DNA of 64,000 nt. Origin: Tillus elongatus (lineage: Eukaryota; Arthropoda; Insecta; Coleoptera; Cleridae). The position numbers were made by a program, and so were the translations under genes. The notes below the pieces were generated by a model. That model was not told the DNA's origin and did not search any database. It saw only the letters and a list, made by a program, of their open reading frames with translations. Positions 21,760 through 34,250 of the stretch are shown piece after piece. Within the stretch, counting starts at the first letter, position 1. The number at the start of each line of letters is the position of its first letter. The stretch covers positions 5,180,501 through 5,244,500 of the forward strand of contig OZ023269.1 in the NCBI GenBank assembly GCA_964006375.1, read 5' to 3'.

Positions 21760-22254
21760 GACATATAATTTCTTTAGGCTACATGCTATTTCGCCACTGC
21801 AATAGTGGATCCTGTTAGATATACAAAATTTGTCAAGAGTAAAATGTAAACAATCTCTAAATAACCTGATTTGAGTAAATTTTAAGTGCATGAGTTGATT
21901 CAGCAGGTGAAATTTATTATTTAAATAACACTTTTTAATTTGTTGGGATCAGTAGCTGATACTTAACCTGGTAAAGAGCGTTAAATTATGCATAGGGTTT
22001 GATGAAACAGTGTTTGCATAAAATTAAATTTTAATTTCGTGGATTATGTCCTAAAATGGGCACGGATTATCAGCGATTTTAATATTCAAGTAAACAGGCC
22101 ACTTCTGGGTTTATTCTACATTAACATGTATATCGAACATGTTAATAATAAAAGGACGCTCTTAATAAATTTGTGAGTATATGTAAAATTCATTTTGATA
22201 TCCTTTATTTTCTATCAATATATATACACTATAAAATAACTACCTAGGGTTTCG
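21760..22254. other. No gene recognised
   Basis: Short frames only. Confidence 0.5.
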
Positions 22255-22440
22255 AACAAGTTAGGTGGCTACTGAACAGTCTGTACCATGTGTCATGCGA
22301 TGTTGAACACGTACAAGATCCCTTTTCGAACAAACTAAAAAATTGGGCGTAATTTCAAGATTCTGAAGATAAACGTACCAATAACGGTGATCGACAATAA
22401 CGGCACAACAAGGTAAAAGTTAAATAAAAAAAGACAAAAG
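22255..22440 (+). repeat. SINE body fragment
   Basis: Aligns in order with the body of the SINE at 20130-20298 (TCATGCGATGTTGAACACGT against CCATGCGATGCTGGGCACGT, and the final GGTGATCG and AAGTTAAA parts). The tRNA-like head is missing. Confidence 0.5.
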
Positions 22441-22684
22441 TGAAAAAGGGCGGTTTTAATAAACTTAAGAGTACACATTGAGAAAAATTCTTGTTAAATC
22501 TATTTATCATACATAAAAAGGCACAGGTATGGCAAATGAGTGCCCTTACAAGAAACTATCAAATTTAAAAATTCGGCACGCAGCAAGTTTGCTGGGGAAG
22601 AGAATTATATAAAAATCCTAATAATAAATCACAATATATTCCAAAAATTAAAAAAAATGTATCTCTGAAAGTATTGTAGTTGAT

Positions 22685-25280
22685 TTAACCCATTTATGGC
22701 CAAGGTATCAAAAAACGTTCAAAATTGAATGTCACTCATTTTCTCCAGCAACAATAAAGTTTCTAAACATAAAACCAACAAACAAAAAAATATTTTTTAT
22801 TTAATTAGTGAATTACAGGCTGATGCGTAAACGCATCAATGGCCAAATATATGCAATACAAGTGCTAACTGATACTATATAAAAATATAATGTACAAACA
22901 TTATTTCTTATGAAATTCTTCGAAGCAGTTAGCGTGAATATGTACATTACACTTTTTGCACATATATATTGTTGCACTATGACATAATCGACATCGTCGT
23001 CTAGCTTTCGTTGCTTCCTGAACCACCACATGGTCAAATTTATCTGTCCGTATTTCAGTTGGTATACTATTAGATATGGATACCCGACTTGAAGATTGTT
23101 CGCCTCCTTGATTCTGGATTTTCAAGAGACGGTATGCAATATATGACTTGAAGTCAAGTTGTGACATCTTTTTTTCATTAACCAGATTGAAAAGTTTCCA
23201 AGCATTTACAATAGTACTATCAACAGCATTTGAGAATAAAGGCCACCACCATTTCTTTCCCAAGATCCTGGTACGATAGTTTGCTATTGCATTATCGTGT
23301 AAATCTACCCCTCCCATGAATTTATTGTAATGGGAAATCACTGCAGGCTGATTTATATTTTCAATTTTTTTCTCTTTTCGATTATATCGCTTCGCTATAT
23401 TCATAGGTTGAACATTGTAACAGTTGCTTATCACCGTCACCACTGAATTGTCATTCCATCGAACAAGTGATATACCAGCCTCTTCATCATAAGCGCAGCT
23501 ATGTGACCCACGCTGCTTCTTCGAAATTATTTTGTTTGTCTCCAGTGGACAAACTCCTGTTCGATTGTCGCGTATCGTACCAGTGGCAGAGTATCCTTTA
23601 TCAGTTAGAACTGAAAATAGTTTATAGGAGGAGAAAAAATTGTCGAAGAAAACCTTGTGTGCGGCATTTTCTTTGATGACTGATAATAAATTGACCACAA
23701 CTTGGCCTCCTAAACCAAGTGGAGTTTTTTCTGTGGATGCACCAGCATACGGAATAAATTGGTAGAGGTAGCCATCAGATGAACAGAGACACCATAATTT
23801 AAATCCGAACCTGACAGGCTTGCCTTTCATATACATTTTACATGAATGTCGTCCGAAATAGGGCACCATTTGTTCATCTATTGACAAACAAGTCGAAAAC
23901 ACACCGAACTTCATGAACTTTTTATTCAGGAGGTCGAAAAACGGCCGAAGTTTGGCAAATCTATCATGTATGTCTAAATTGTTATTATCAGACAGGTGAA
24001 TGTTTTTCTTCATATTTCTAAACTTGTTTCGACTCATGCAATCTTTTACAATTTTCAAGCCTTTGTCCTCTTCTGTAGACCAATATAAGTCAGCTTGAGG
24101 GAGAGTGTGGTACCCAGATAAAATCATGATACCCAGGAAATTCAGCAAATAATCTTTGTCGATTATAAAGTCATATCTGTTATTGTCACGTGCATATTTC
24201 TGACTATACTGAATTATCTTTTCAAGCATTTCATCATCAAAGTACATAAAAAATAAATCTAAAGGTGTTTTGCCGTCTAACTCATTCTTCAGCCTAGCAA
24301 TATTTTCTTTTTCTTTGACATCGTGATTGCTGTTTGAATTATGCAAGTGTTCTCCTGTTTTCCAGATAGGTTTTCGATCTACACCTTTATATTGTAACAA
24401 CTTGTTACGTTTCGCTGCCAAACATTCATCATCCGAGTCATAAAGCAAATCGTCATCGGCTGTATGAATTTCGAATGTCCCTACAATATCATTGAATTCG
24501 TTTACTTTCTCACAGTCTTCTTCGAAAATCTCTTCGTCAGTTAGTTCGTCTACATCTGGCGGTATACACACTGCATCTACATTATTATCTGTATAAAAAA
24601 CAAACATAAGAATTACTTCACGAGCACACAATAATTATAAATATAATTTTATTTTACCTCGATCATCTGCTAATTCTTGCACGATCTCCTCTAAAGCAAG
24701 TTCTAATTCTCTTTGGGTAAGAAATTGCGGCATTTTCTCACACGACAAAAAATATCACTTCACAATTCACAACACTAACCTAACGTAGCACAGTCAGGAA
24801 ACAAACTAATGCTATTATATCCGTAATCTGGAATCAGAATACATCACAGTGCTCTAACACGTCTCGACATGCAGAAGTGCAGAAGTTGACGGTTTCGGCC
24901 ATTGATGCGCATACGAATCGCACATGTTTAGCTGCTGGTTTTTTCTTTCCATTCGAAAATTTTCTGAAGGACTCTCATTTAATTGTTTCTCCTTTAGGTT
25001 TCCAATAGAACTTTCAAGAATTTTTAGCTCATTCTTCTGTTTACCATTTGTAAGAACAAATACAAGTATATGCCGACAAGAATCCTAATTTCTTCCTATT
25101 TCAATAATTTCTCCAATATAGATATTCTATGATATACGTGTCTTTTATTTTTCATTAGATAATAGCATCTTTATATAACATCGCACATTAGCTGTATTCG
25201 ATTTTGCTTAAGGTGGTTGCACAGAAAAAAAATATTATATGACTGATGCGTAAACGCATCAGCGGCCGGAAATGGGTTAA
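22685..25280 (-). mobile_element. Full-length piggyBac-type transposon with TTAA duplications
   Basis: TTAA at 22685-22688 and 25277-25280 flank a 2588-bp element. Ends are inverted: CCCATTTATGGCC (22689-22701) against GGCCGGAAATGGG (25264-25276), 12 of 13 alike. An internal palindrome TGATGCGTAAACGCATCA occurs near both ends (about 22821-22838 and 25243-25260), next to GGCC, and part of it again near 24900. All parts needed for excision and insertion appear present: ends, duplicated target and an open transposase gene. Confidence 0.93.
22901..24733 (-). CDS. piggyBac-type transposase, intact after removing one intron
   Basis: Exon 1 is 24733-24658 (MPQFLTQRELELALEE), and exon 2 is 24588-22901. 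The 69-nt intron (24657-24589) starts GTAAAA, ends TTTTTTATACAG, and its removal keeps the frame, giving 587 residues. The protein has an acidic N-terminus, the DDE_Tnp_1_7 fold with SIDEQMVPYFGRHS, then FFDNFFSS, then GGVDLHDNAIANYR, which carry the catalytic aspartates of the family, and a C-terminal cysteine-rich domain (CRLCHSATIYMCKKCNVHIH) that binds the element ends in relatives. The downstream stop is close to the left TIR. No frameshift or stop was found. It could be active, or be a recent insertion without activity; a host role is possible but nothing here supports it. Confidence 0.93.
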
Positions 25281-25412
25281 TAAGCATTGGTACGCATGTT
25301 GCCCTTCTAAAGATTATATTACACAGCGAAATTAAGTTTTCTAGATTAAGAGAAAATTAAGTTAAAAAAATGTTTAGAAAAATGTCCTACCATAACGCAC
25401 TTGTTTGGGGAT

Positions 25413-25879
25413 AGAGTTTGTTTATATATTTAATCAGGGAATATATGGATCTTTAAAATTTTAGTTTGTTAAATAAACTTGCTAAACACATTTCTTGTAA
25501 TGTTTCTTGTCCATAACCAGCATGCGTTTCAGAATCTTTGCTTAAAAATCACCAATTTTATGTTTCAAATTGTCGTTTTAAAGTTTTTGGAAGAGACCCC
25601 CTAAAAGTACTTTTTTGTATTCCTTGACATTTTTGCAGCGAAAAACCTCAGTTTTCATATGTAATATTTTATACATTTTGGTAACCACATTATATAATGT
25701 TTTGGTCCTCTGTTTTCCTTGGACATCAAAAGATACCAAGATTCGTTTTTTAAAACTTACAGTTTCTTTAATTTTAACTAACATATCCTATTTTTGCCGC
25801 GACTAAGAGTTGTACTTTAGAGCAACTTTATAAAGTTAAATTTATTCAACTTAAGTTATAATAGTACAGTTATTAATAT
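25413..25879. other. No gene recognised
   Basis: AT-rich sequence; short frames without motifs. Confidence 0.45.
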
Positions 25880-27055
25880 AATTTAATTTAAATGTTGTAA
25901 AAGCATAACTTATAGGTTATAGGTTTGTCGTTACCTACTGAGCCTTGTGATGAAACTGCTCCCAGAGCTACATTAGAGACATCAGCTGTTAAAATGAAGG
26001 GCCTTGTGAAGTCAGGGTGTTGTAAGATGGAATCGTTCATTAGAACGTTCTTGTGTGTTTCGAAAGCTTCTATAAACTACCATCATGGACTACAGCTGCA
26101 TTTTCCCTTAGGCAACGGGTCAATGGTTTTGTTAGTTTACCGAAGTCTTTGATAAATTTCCGGTAATAACCTACTTACCTAGGTAAAAGGAATTCTTTAA
26201 CGGTTCTTACTTTATAAGGGTTTGGTCTAACGCATACTTTTGTTATAATATTACCCATATACGTACCTCTCGTTTGTCTAATACAACAGTTTGTGGCTAG
26301 TGGACCTGGTTTCTGAGGCCATCAGGATACAACACACACACACCTATATACGTCACTTCATTTCTTAAAAAATCACTTTTCTCAAATTGAATTTTTAATT
26401 AATTTTCCTTAAAAAATCACTTTTCTTAAATTGAATTTTTAAATTAGCTTCTCTTAACCTGTCAAATCCTTCTGCTAGCCTTTCTATGTGTTATTGAAAA
26501 ATGTACTAAAAATTATCATGTTATCAAGATAGGATAGGCATTTTTCGTTTCGAATACGCCTAAGGACATTGTCCGAAGCCTTTTGAAAGGTCCCTTCATC
26601 CCAGGCGGTATTTGCCTGTACTCATAATGTCCACCTTGAGTGCTAAAGGAAGTTTCTCTTATATCTTCAGGACTCATTTCAATTTGATATCCTAAAGCTA
26701 AATATAAAGTAGTGTAATACTGACTACGACCCAACTTATCTAATATCTATGAAGTATTAGGAAGGGAGTACTTATCACCAATAGTTTGTTCATTAAGACG
26801 TCTATAGTCTCTGACCATGCGAAATTTGTGTTTCTCATTACGGTCCTTTTTTGGAATTACTAGCATGGGACTGCTCCACAGCCAGCAATAATAATGTTTT
26901 TCTTTAGCAAGTCATCAATTTATTTTTTCACTTCTTGCTGCTGAGCGTCAGTTAATCGATATGCTTTAATACATACTGGGTCATTACTAGATAACCTAAT
27001 GCTGTGTTTAAGCTGACTTAAGAATGTCAAAGGTACATGTTTCTATATTTGTAGC
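25880..27055 (-). pseudogene. Errantivirus-like gypsy element, RT-RNase H part
   Basis: On the minus strand, from 27055 downward: KAYRLTDAQQQEVKK (RT entry), HKFRMVRDYRRLNEQT, then ILDKLGRSQYYTT, QIEMSPEDIRETSFSTQGGH (RT palm), YRKFIKDFGKLTKPLT (connection), and HPDFTRPFILTADVSNVALG (RNase H start). Stops and frame changes occur near 26750, 26600 and 26130. It joins the N-terminal part at 28599-29780; a LINE separates the two. The LTRs and env are not visible. Confidence 0.8.
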
Positions 27056-28598
27056 ATAAGCCTCGACGAGATCCCAGCAATTGTTCTCAAAAAATGCGCA
27101 CCAGAGCTTGCTCATGTCCTGACTCGTCTGTTTCAGACATCTTACAATAGAGGCATATTCCCTAGTAACTGGAAAACTGCTCGAGTACAACCCGTCCCCA
27201 ATACAGGATCCAAAGCGCTTCCTATCAGCTACAGGCCTATTTCTCTCCTTTCAGTCGTCTCTAAAGTGATGGAAAAGTATTGTACTGTTCTTAAAAAACA
27301 CAGTCTAATCCACGACAGGCAACATGGATTCCGTCAGCGCAGATCAACTGCCGACCTCCTTTTCTTTGTCACCCATTATTGGAACAAGTCTATGGAACTA
27401 CACGGTATATCCCAGATTGTCGCTCTAGACATATACAAAGCATTCGACCAGGTCTGGCACGCAGCGCTGCTTAATAAACTTCCGGCCTATGTCCTACCAC
27501 CAAAACTATGTACCTGGACAGCAAATTTCCCCTCCAACTGGAGCATTTCTGTTGTCGTGGATGGACATTTCTCTAAGCTGTATTCAATTAATGCAGAAGT
27601 TCATCAAGGTTCAGCTTTAGCCCCTAATTTGTTTCTTCTCTACATCAATGACCTCCTTTCTAGCACATCCAACTTAGTTTACAGTTACGCGGACGACATC
27701 ACCCTCTAGGCAAATATACAATATTCTAAGCCTGTCTCTTTAGCCCAATTAGATGAGGATAGCAGACTCATGGAGGGTTCTGTCTGCCTGGATCTCCAAA
27801 AAATATGAGACTGAGGAAGTAGAAATCTTGTACAGGTCAACCCTACCAAACCTCAGTCTTGCTTTCTTTCTCATAAAAGATACACCAGCCCTAGACCCAT
27901 CACAATGAACAACCAAGTTATTCAACGTAATGAGTCCTTTTCACTTGTTGGCCTTCCTGTGAATCGAAATCTCAATTGGCAGCAACATGTCACATAAATT
28001 GCAGAAGCGGCTGCTAAGAAACTAGGTTTCCTCTTCCGGGCTCGCAAATAATTTTCACCAGCTAATCTCTATACTTTATATACTTCACAAATAAGGCCAA
28101 ATCTCGAATACTGCTCCCATATCTGGGGTGCCACTCCCACTTTTACACTCGCTATACTGGACTCCAGTCAGAAGGGGGCTATACGTTTCATCGATGACCC
28201 TACCCTCACCCAAAGGCTGCGATCCCTTGCCCACCGACGTACCGTTGGTGACCTTTCTCTCTTTTATAGATATCTGCACGGGCACTGCTCAGAGGAGCTT
28301 TCTTCCATAGTTCCTCCACTTGCTGCCCCCAACAGATCTACCAGGGGAACAGAGCGAATCCACCCTTTTACTGTCCAGGTCACTAGACATAGAAAATCTT
28401 GTTATGCCCGCTTTGTTGTCCCGAGGACTTCCAAGTTGTGGAATTCCTTGCCGGCAAATGTTTTGCCTTCTCCTCCGAACCTCCAAACCTTCAAGTCCGG
28501 AATTAACAAGTTGCCTCTTTCCTCCTTGTCGACACCCACGGTACGATAGTATTTAGGCTGTAAGCCCTCGGGGCGTGGTGTTGAAATATATTAAAAAG
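27056..28598 (+). pseudogene. Jockey/CR1-like LINE copy A, inserted in the gypsy element
   Basis: RT coding sequence on the plus strand: GFRQRRSTADL near 27320, LDIYKAFDQVWH near 27427, SALAPNLFLLYINDL near 27610 and YADDITL at 27688-27708, then a stop. The thumb and C-terminus follow in other frames (VTRHRKSCYARFVV near 28380; NKLPLSS near 28508). 5'-truncated before the RT. The 3' tail GTACGATAGTATTTAGGCTG with AATATATTAAAAA is shared with copies B (38265) and C (48000). The copy lies between two adjoining parts of the same gypsy reading frame, so it inserted after that element. Confidence 0.8.
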
Positions 28599-29780
28599 GT
28601 CTTGTATCATGCCTCGTTCTTCGCCGTTCATATAATCAAGTCGTATTTTATCTAGATTTTGAATTTGCATTTCGTCTATTTTATTAGTGTTTATGTCTAT
28701 GTTTTCTTAGTCAATATATTTATTATGATGCATAAAATCTAATTCGCTAGTTCTAAGCGGCTCGACATAAAACGCTTTGTTTATAATTATTTCTCCTGGA
28801 TGGTCGTTGCTATTTAAAATTGTCGTTAAAGCATATTTTTTTGTAATGGTAATTAAACTCTCTGGTATTTTTACTCCGGTTTTTAGTTCCATTTTAGGAA
28901 TTATGCCAACGTTATAATTATTAAAATTTACAGGTATTTTAACAACTGTTTCACATCTTGACTGTAATAACATTTTATTCATTAGAAGTTTAGAAGTAAC
29001 TTTTTTATTAAAGTCATTGTCATTTGGCAGGTACAAAGGAATGCTTGCAGTTTTTGTTATTAATTTACTACTACTAAAATCAATTGTAGGTCGCAATTAT
29101 TTTAATAAATGTGCACTTATTAAACCATGGTATTGATCGCTTATTTTAAATACATAAAATTTAAATCTTGCTTTTCCTGTATTAAATATAGTTGGTAACG
29201 GAATATTAACCATTTCGTTATGAAAACTAGTTTGATGCAGAGATTTAATTTGAAAAGTTTCATATTCTATAAATTTGGAATAAAATTTGCGTGTAATATT
29301 TTCACACAATAAGGACTGGTGTGCTTTCAGTATCCACCTTAAAGCGCAAATTGACAATTGGAAGTACGATGTATGGTAATCTATGGTGGTTTACAGAATT
29401 TATCTGTAGTATGTTGGTTCGGGTATATTGATAACCTGGATACAATTTTCTTCTATGCTTTCTACTTGCTCAAAAGGTGTCTCAGACTGTGTTTCTACAT
29501 AATTGTCAAAGTTCGTTTAGTCAAAACTACTGGTGTCATCTTCAGGAATTGTATAGAGTTCTGGCTGTAATGACATCTATTCATAATTTTTGTCAAGGAT
29601 GAAATGTTTGTGTTTAAATTTGTTTTTAATTTCTTGGTGATGTAAATAGAACTGTGATAGATTTGCGTTAGGTCTATTAAAACTTCTTGAATGTGCAGTG
29701 AAATTTTTAGATGAAGTGTCCGCTGGTTCAGGCTTGTAATTTTGCATAAAATTTTGATTGGGGCGTATATGCAATGCTGA
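28599..29780 (-). pseudogene. Errantivirus-like gypsy element, Gag end and protease part
   Basis: Minus strand, in order: a Gag C-terminal stretch (NQNFMQNYKPEPADTSSKNF, 29774-29577), an acidic linker (PEDDTSS, near 29530), a protease start reading VDTEST near 29335 where relatives have DTGST, then a frame change into FKFYVFKISDQYHGLI (29160) and TIDFSSSKLITKTASIPLYL (29090), then the linker towards RT (GEIIINKAFYVEPLR). It stops at the LINE insertion and resumes at 27055. The protease active-site change and the frame breaks show an inactive copy. Confidence 0.7.
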
Positions 29781-30250
29781 ATTTTTCGCTAAATGATAAA
29801 GGAATGTAACTTTATGTCATTAGAGCAACTTAATCGCCTGAAGGACTGTGGACTGGAAAGGTGTGGGAAATTCAAATCAGTTTCTTCGAAGTGGTCAGAG
29901 AAGGTAAGGTGACCTTTCGGTGAGCACTCATTGAAGTAGTGAGAGGAGGCGGCCAGGCGGAGATGGCTCTGGTAGTTTCTTTTGTTATATCTAACCACCT
30001 GTCACTGGCAGGATGCACTCAAAACAGACAGCAACGTTAACCTTATGTAACATCTTGGTCTGGGGAGCACACCAGTGAGCTTACACAATTGTTATGGCAA
30101 GTGAAGGATTGAAAACTGCAAAACTCGAATTATCAGGAAACTAGGAACAGGAACCGGTCGATGTCAAAGGACATGGGAGCACATACACTACACAAAAGAG
30201 ATCCAACCACCTGGTTATGACAAAGAAAGAACGTAAAGTAAGTTGTTAGT
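29781..30250 (-). other. Possible 5' part of the gypsy element, unassigned
   Basis: A 69-codon minus-strand frame at 29789-29998 (basic and serine-rich) and GC-richer sequence up to 30200 continue upstream of Gag. I cannot identify it as Gag, leader or LTR. Confidence 0.25.
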
Positions 30251-32496
30251 TATACCATGATTTTTATATTTCGTGTTAACTTGAGACTTCAACAGAAGAA
30301 TACGAAGAAAACAACAATTAAATAATATTCAGTTACAAGATTTTTCATTCTCTTAGCGAAAACTGAACTAAAAATAATCTTGAGGAGCACTGAAAGACAC
30401 CACAATAAAATCAGCTGCTCTGCAGCCAGGCCTGGAGACATTGCATATAGGACATTTACATACACAAACTAACAATTGCCTCTAATCGGCGTATTTACCT
30501 CCTGCATTTAATAAGAAACATCGTTAGAATATTTAAAAAAGTGGATGTAATATAAATTTTCAGCGTGTCTATCATATCATTGAAATTTCATTAGACGTGA
30601 GTGACAGCTAACAGTTGTTTTCACTCTGAACCATAGAGCAGAAATAAAGTAGCGGCCAGCTGTTAGACATAAGCACAGAACATAACATAGACATAATTCA
30701 GGACATTTTTAAATTTTTCTAAAAGCAATCAAAAATTTTGTAGGTCTAAATTTATACCTAGTAAGATTTCGTGACCACGACTATATACCGTGTTATTTTG
30801 TTATATTTTTCTCTGATCGCCATGTAACAGTTAACTCACATAAAAGAAACTCCAAGAATTTGTGTTTCAAAAAAAAAACCACCTAATTTCTTGTAAAATG
30901 ATTTCAAATCGAAAATATAATTTTTGCTAGAGACCAATGCTATCGACAATTATTTTCCTAAGACCTGTGCGGCAATTAGCTTTGATAAATAATTGTTTTC
31001 TAACTAGAATTTTCAATCGTAAAGGTTTTAAAAAATACTTAGGTTTGAAAATTTGTTAACCCATTCTACGGACCCTATTTGAGATTAATTTTGCTTTAGT
31101 ACCTTATGCTATAATTAATTTGTTTAGTTAGCTTACTTGCAGTTACATGAGTTAGAAGACTCTCGACACTGTCGCTGTAGCGCACTATTCCTAAACATTG
31201 CACCGTATATGACGATACCACTTCTTTAGTGCGACTATGCGGCTCAACGGATCTCTTACGAACACGTATTGGGTGTCATTATACGCTGCCTCTTTTTCAC
31301 GTTAAGGTTTCCTCGTTAGTAAGAGAGAGATTGGATGTGAGTTTCGAACCTTTAGACCTACGTCATTTTTGCTGTCGTGCATTGGAACATAATATAGTTC
31401 TTGCTAATATATTTATAGAACATAATCATTGTGTGACTAAAATCCCTTATTGTTGTACTCTCCACGTTCTTCTTCACTTTCAAGGATTTTATATTTTAAT
31501 GCTTAAATAATATCTTGTAGCGACTTGTTTAAATTACAGGCAATATTTTTCGGAGATACGTATTATATTCCGGTTGGTAGCGAATTTTCAGTAACTACAA
31601 GGTGATTATTTAACCCGAATCTAATTATGTTATTATCTGTGACGACTTTTTATTCCATTTTTCGAGAGAATATATGATAAGGTAACTCAATTATATATCT
31701 CCAAAACATAAGCGTTGCACATCCTGTAGCACATTTAGTGTTGACTTTTGGCTGCACCGTAATATTTTCATGTCACGAATCTACTGTTTTGTGTACCATT
31801 ACTTTTGCACTAACCTGTAAATATCTCGTCATGCAGATAACTGAGAATGACTCTGCGCTATTCACCTACTTTAAACTAGTATTGCATTTTTCATGTTTCG
31901 CCCTACTTTCTCTAGAAATAAGATCTAGCTTGCTGTAGTAACTCAAAATCTAAACATACTATGTGCATTTCAAGCATCGATTTCAATTTTCACATATCAA
32001 AGTCATATATTCTCCTGATCATACATTATTTGCGTCACCGAAAAATACATTCTATCAGTGGAGTGTAATATTGTGTAAAACATATTTTACCCGACGTATT
32101 TTCAACATACAAATACCATTTTTGTGGCAAGAATGACTTTTACGGTATAAATTTATGTTTAGTACATTGGCCCATGGGTCGCTTTATCTTCTAATTATGC
32201 TTTGATAGCTAATTTCACATTATAGAAGCAACTCCTACGCATACGTTTTATCAATATAGTTACGCTAAAAATATTTATTATTTTCGGTTTGAATTATGAA
32301 AAGAAATGCTGGATTTATTAATAGTCAATTTCTGCTTTTATGTTTCCCCTACACAAAGATTATAAATATTACATTAATATTTCATATCCGCGGGATATTG
32401 TAAAGATTTAAAAATGTTGTACAGAGGTCTGCAGCTGTTCTCCGAACGCGGAGTGTTATTGAGGGTAAGAATTAATTTTCTGGTCGAAATTAAGAA
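30251..32496. other. No gene recognised
   Basis: Over 2 kb of AT-rich sequence with only short frames (for example 31229-31510, 93 codons, plus). No protein motif, TA tract or copy of the repeat families was seen. This is the longest featureless stretch of the window. Confidence 0.5.
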
Positions 32497-32501
32497 AAAG
32501 T

Positions 32502-32610
32502 CTGCACGCGGTAAGTGCGTTATGGTAGTGAATTTTCATAAACATATTTTTACTGGCAGATATGTCTTTTTTAAATGAAATCAGGCATCAAATTTGGCTA
32601 AATATTTTTT
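32502..32610 (+). repeat. MITE end with ~36-bp motif, plus orientation
   Basis: GCACGCGGTAAGTGCGTTAT then GGTAGTGAATTTTCATAA. The following ~70 bp match the reverse complement of the right part of the MITE at 56739-57041, so this is a one-ended MITE fragment. Confidence 0.65.
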
Positions 32611-32929
32611 ACACAAAATTCTGCTAAAAGCATACATAAAATTCGAATCATTTACCTAATCTGTAATTAAAATTGAAAATAAAATAACTTGTTTGCACAA
32701 AAATCTTATTTTCGAACAATTTCATTTAAAAAATATTTGGTCAGTTGAATAATTTTTCATACAAAAATTCCTAAATTTTTCTTCAAAGAAAATTTAATAT
32801 TTCATTAATTTATAAGAAAATTCGCTATTAAAATAACATTTTGTACATAAAAATTCGCTAATAAAAATAAACTAAATAAATAAGCAAAACTGGTCCGATT
32901 TTTCTGGCTAACCAACCATTTCAAGTTGT

Positions 32930-33060
32930 TTACCCACCTACCAAAATCGATAAAGCGTATCCGAATCGGGTATAAAAACGTATCTTATTTTTTTCCTTAG
33001 AACAGCCAGTAGGCTAATACACGACTGGTACGAGTGGTCTGATTCACCCTTTATAATATC
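32930..33060 (+). repeat. Uninterrupted copy of the repeat hit by the RTE element
   Basis: ATCGATAAAG, GGGTATAAAAACGTATCTTA, CCAGTAGGCT and GATTCACCCT follow each other without the 1.1-kb insertion seen at 7829-8946. Confidence 0.6.
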
Positions 33061-33488
33061 GGATTTCCACGTAAATTACTCCAGGAAATAGAATTGGAGA
33101 CCATATGAAAGGTACATCTGAGACGGCCATACTAGTCATGTAATTATTTTTCTTTGGTGGCACAATATTTCAGTATTTACCAGGAATCATCTTTAAGGTC
33201 TCAGTCTGTTCAACCCTAGACCTGAAAGGAATCTCATTGCCGCTTGACGGTGGTATTGATACGAAGATAAGCCAAGAAAAAAAATAGATAAAAAAACAAC
33301 TAAGCATTCAGGAAGCTTAGTCAAATGTTTCGCTTAACTAGAGTTTATAGTGTAAGTAGTTGATCAGTATATCAAATTGAAATTAGATAACTAAATGTTT
33401 ACTTTTCTACCTGTCATTACTCCGTAGGCAAATTCATTGGGTCTCCACAGAGAAATGTGTATGTAAATATACATACATACATACATAT
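33061..33488. other. No gene recognised
   Basis: Ends in a CATA/TACA-rich run leading into the TA tract. Confidence 0.4.
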
Positions 33489-33827
<339 letters not shown>

Positions 33828-34029
33828 GTCAACTATATGTCCACTTTCATAATTTTGATCTTCAGTCCCGCGTTCATCTATATAAGCTTGATCTTATATG
33901 TTCAGCGGTAACTGTCTTATTGTTGCAGCATTCTCTTCATTATATATTCTATTTTTACTTCTATACCACAATTAGCTGTTATACTGCATACTGCTAAATA
34001 CTTCTGTTTGTTACTAAAATTGAACTCGC

Positions 34030-34250
34030 TAACAAAACATATTTATGGGCGATTTCTGACAGAAATGAGAGTAGAAACGAGGTCAGCGTTAGCACTAGCC
34101 GGAAATGAAAATTGATAACGAGTAGTCGCTGGAAATGAAAATTGATAATGAGTCCACCCCCAGTTCTGACAGGAAATAAGAGTGGAAACGAGGTCAACGC
34201 CAGTCTAGCGAGTTTCAACAGGAATTCAGATGCTGCTGCTGCTGCTGCGT
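34030..34250. repeat. Diverged direct repeats and (GCT)n
   Basis: GACAGAAATGAGAGTAGAAA (34060) and GACAGGAAATAAGAGTGGAA (34168) are about 108 bp apart and both continue with ACGAGGTCA. Between them GGAAATGAAAATTGATAA occurs twice, about 36 bp apart. A GCT run lies at 34229-34246. Confidence 0.6.

Larger units (their letters stand above)
22575..25412. repeat. MITE-like element split by piggyBac
   Basis: The plus-oriented end motif at 22575-22612 (CACGCAGCAAG, degraded) and the minus-oriented one at 25378-25412 (CCTACCATAACGCACTTG) lie 80-110 bp outside the two piggyBac ends. Removing piggyBac and one TTAA leaves about 245 bp, close to the 303-bp MITE length. Confidence 0.5.

Noticed and set aside
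28085..28556. Several 60-78-codon frames on both strands
   Set aside because: They overlap the LINE C-terminus, which explains the sequence better.
31229..31510. 93-codon plus-strand frame as a host gene
   Set aside because: No recognisable domain, no splice context that I can defend, and AT-rich surroundings; too weak to report as a gene.
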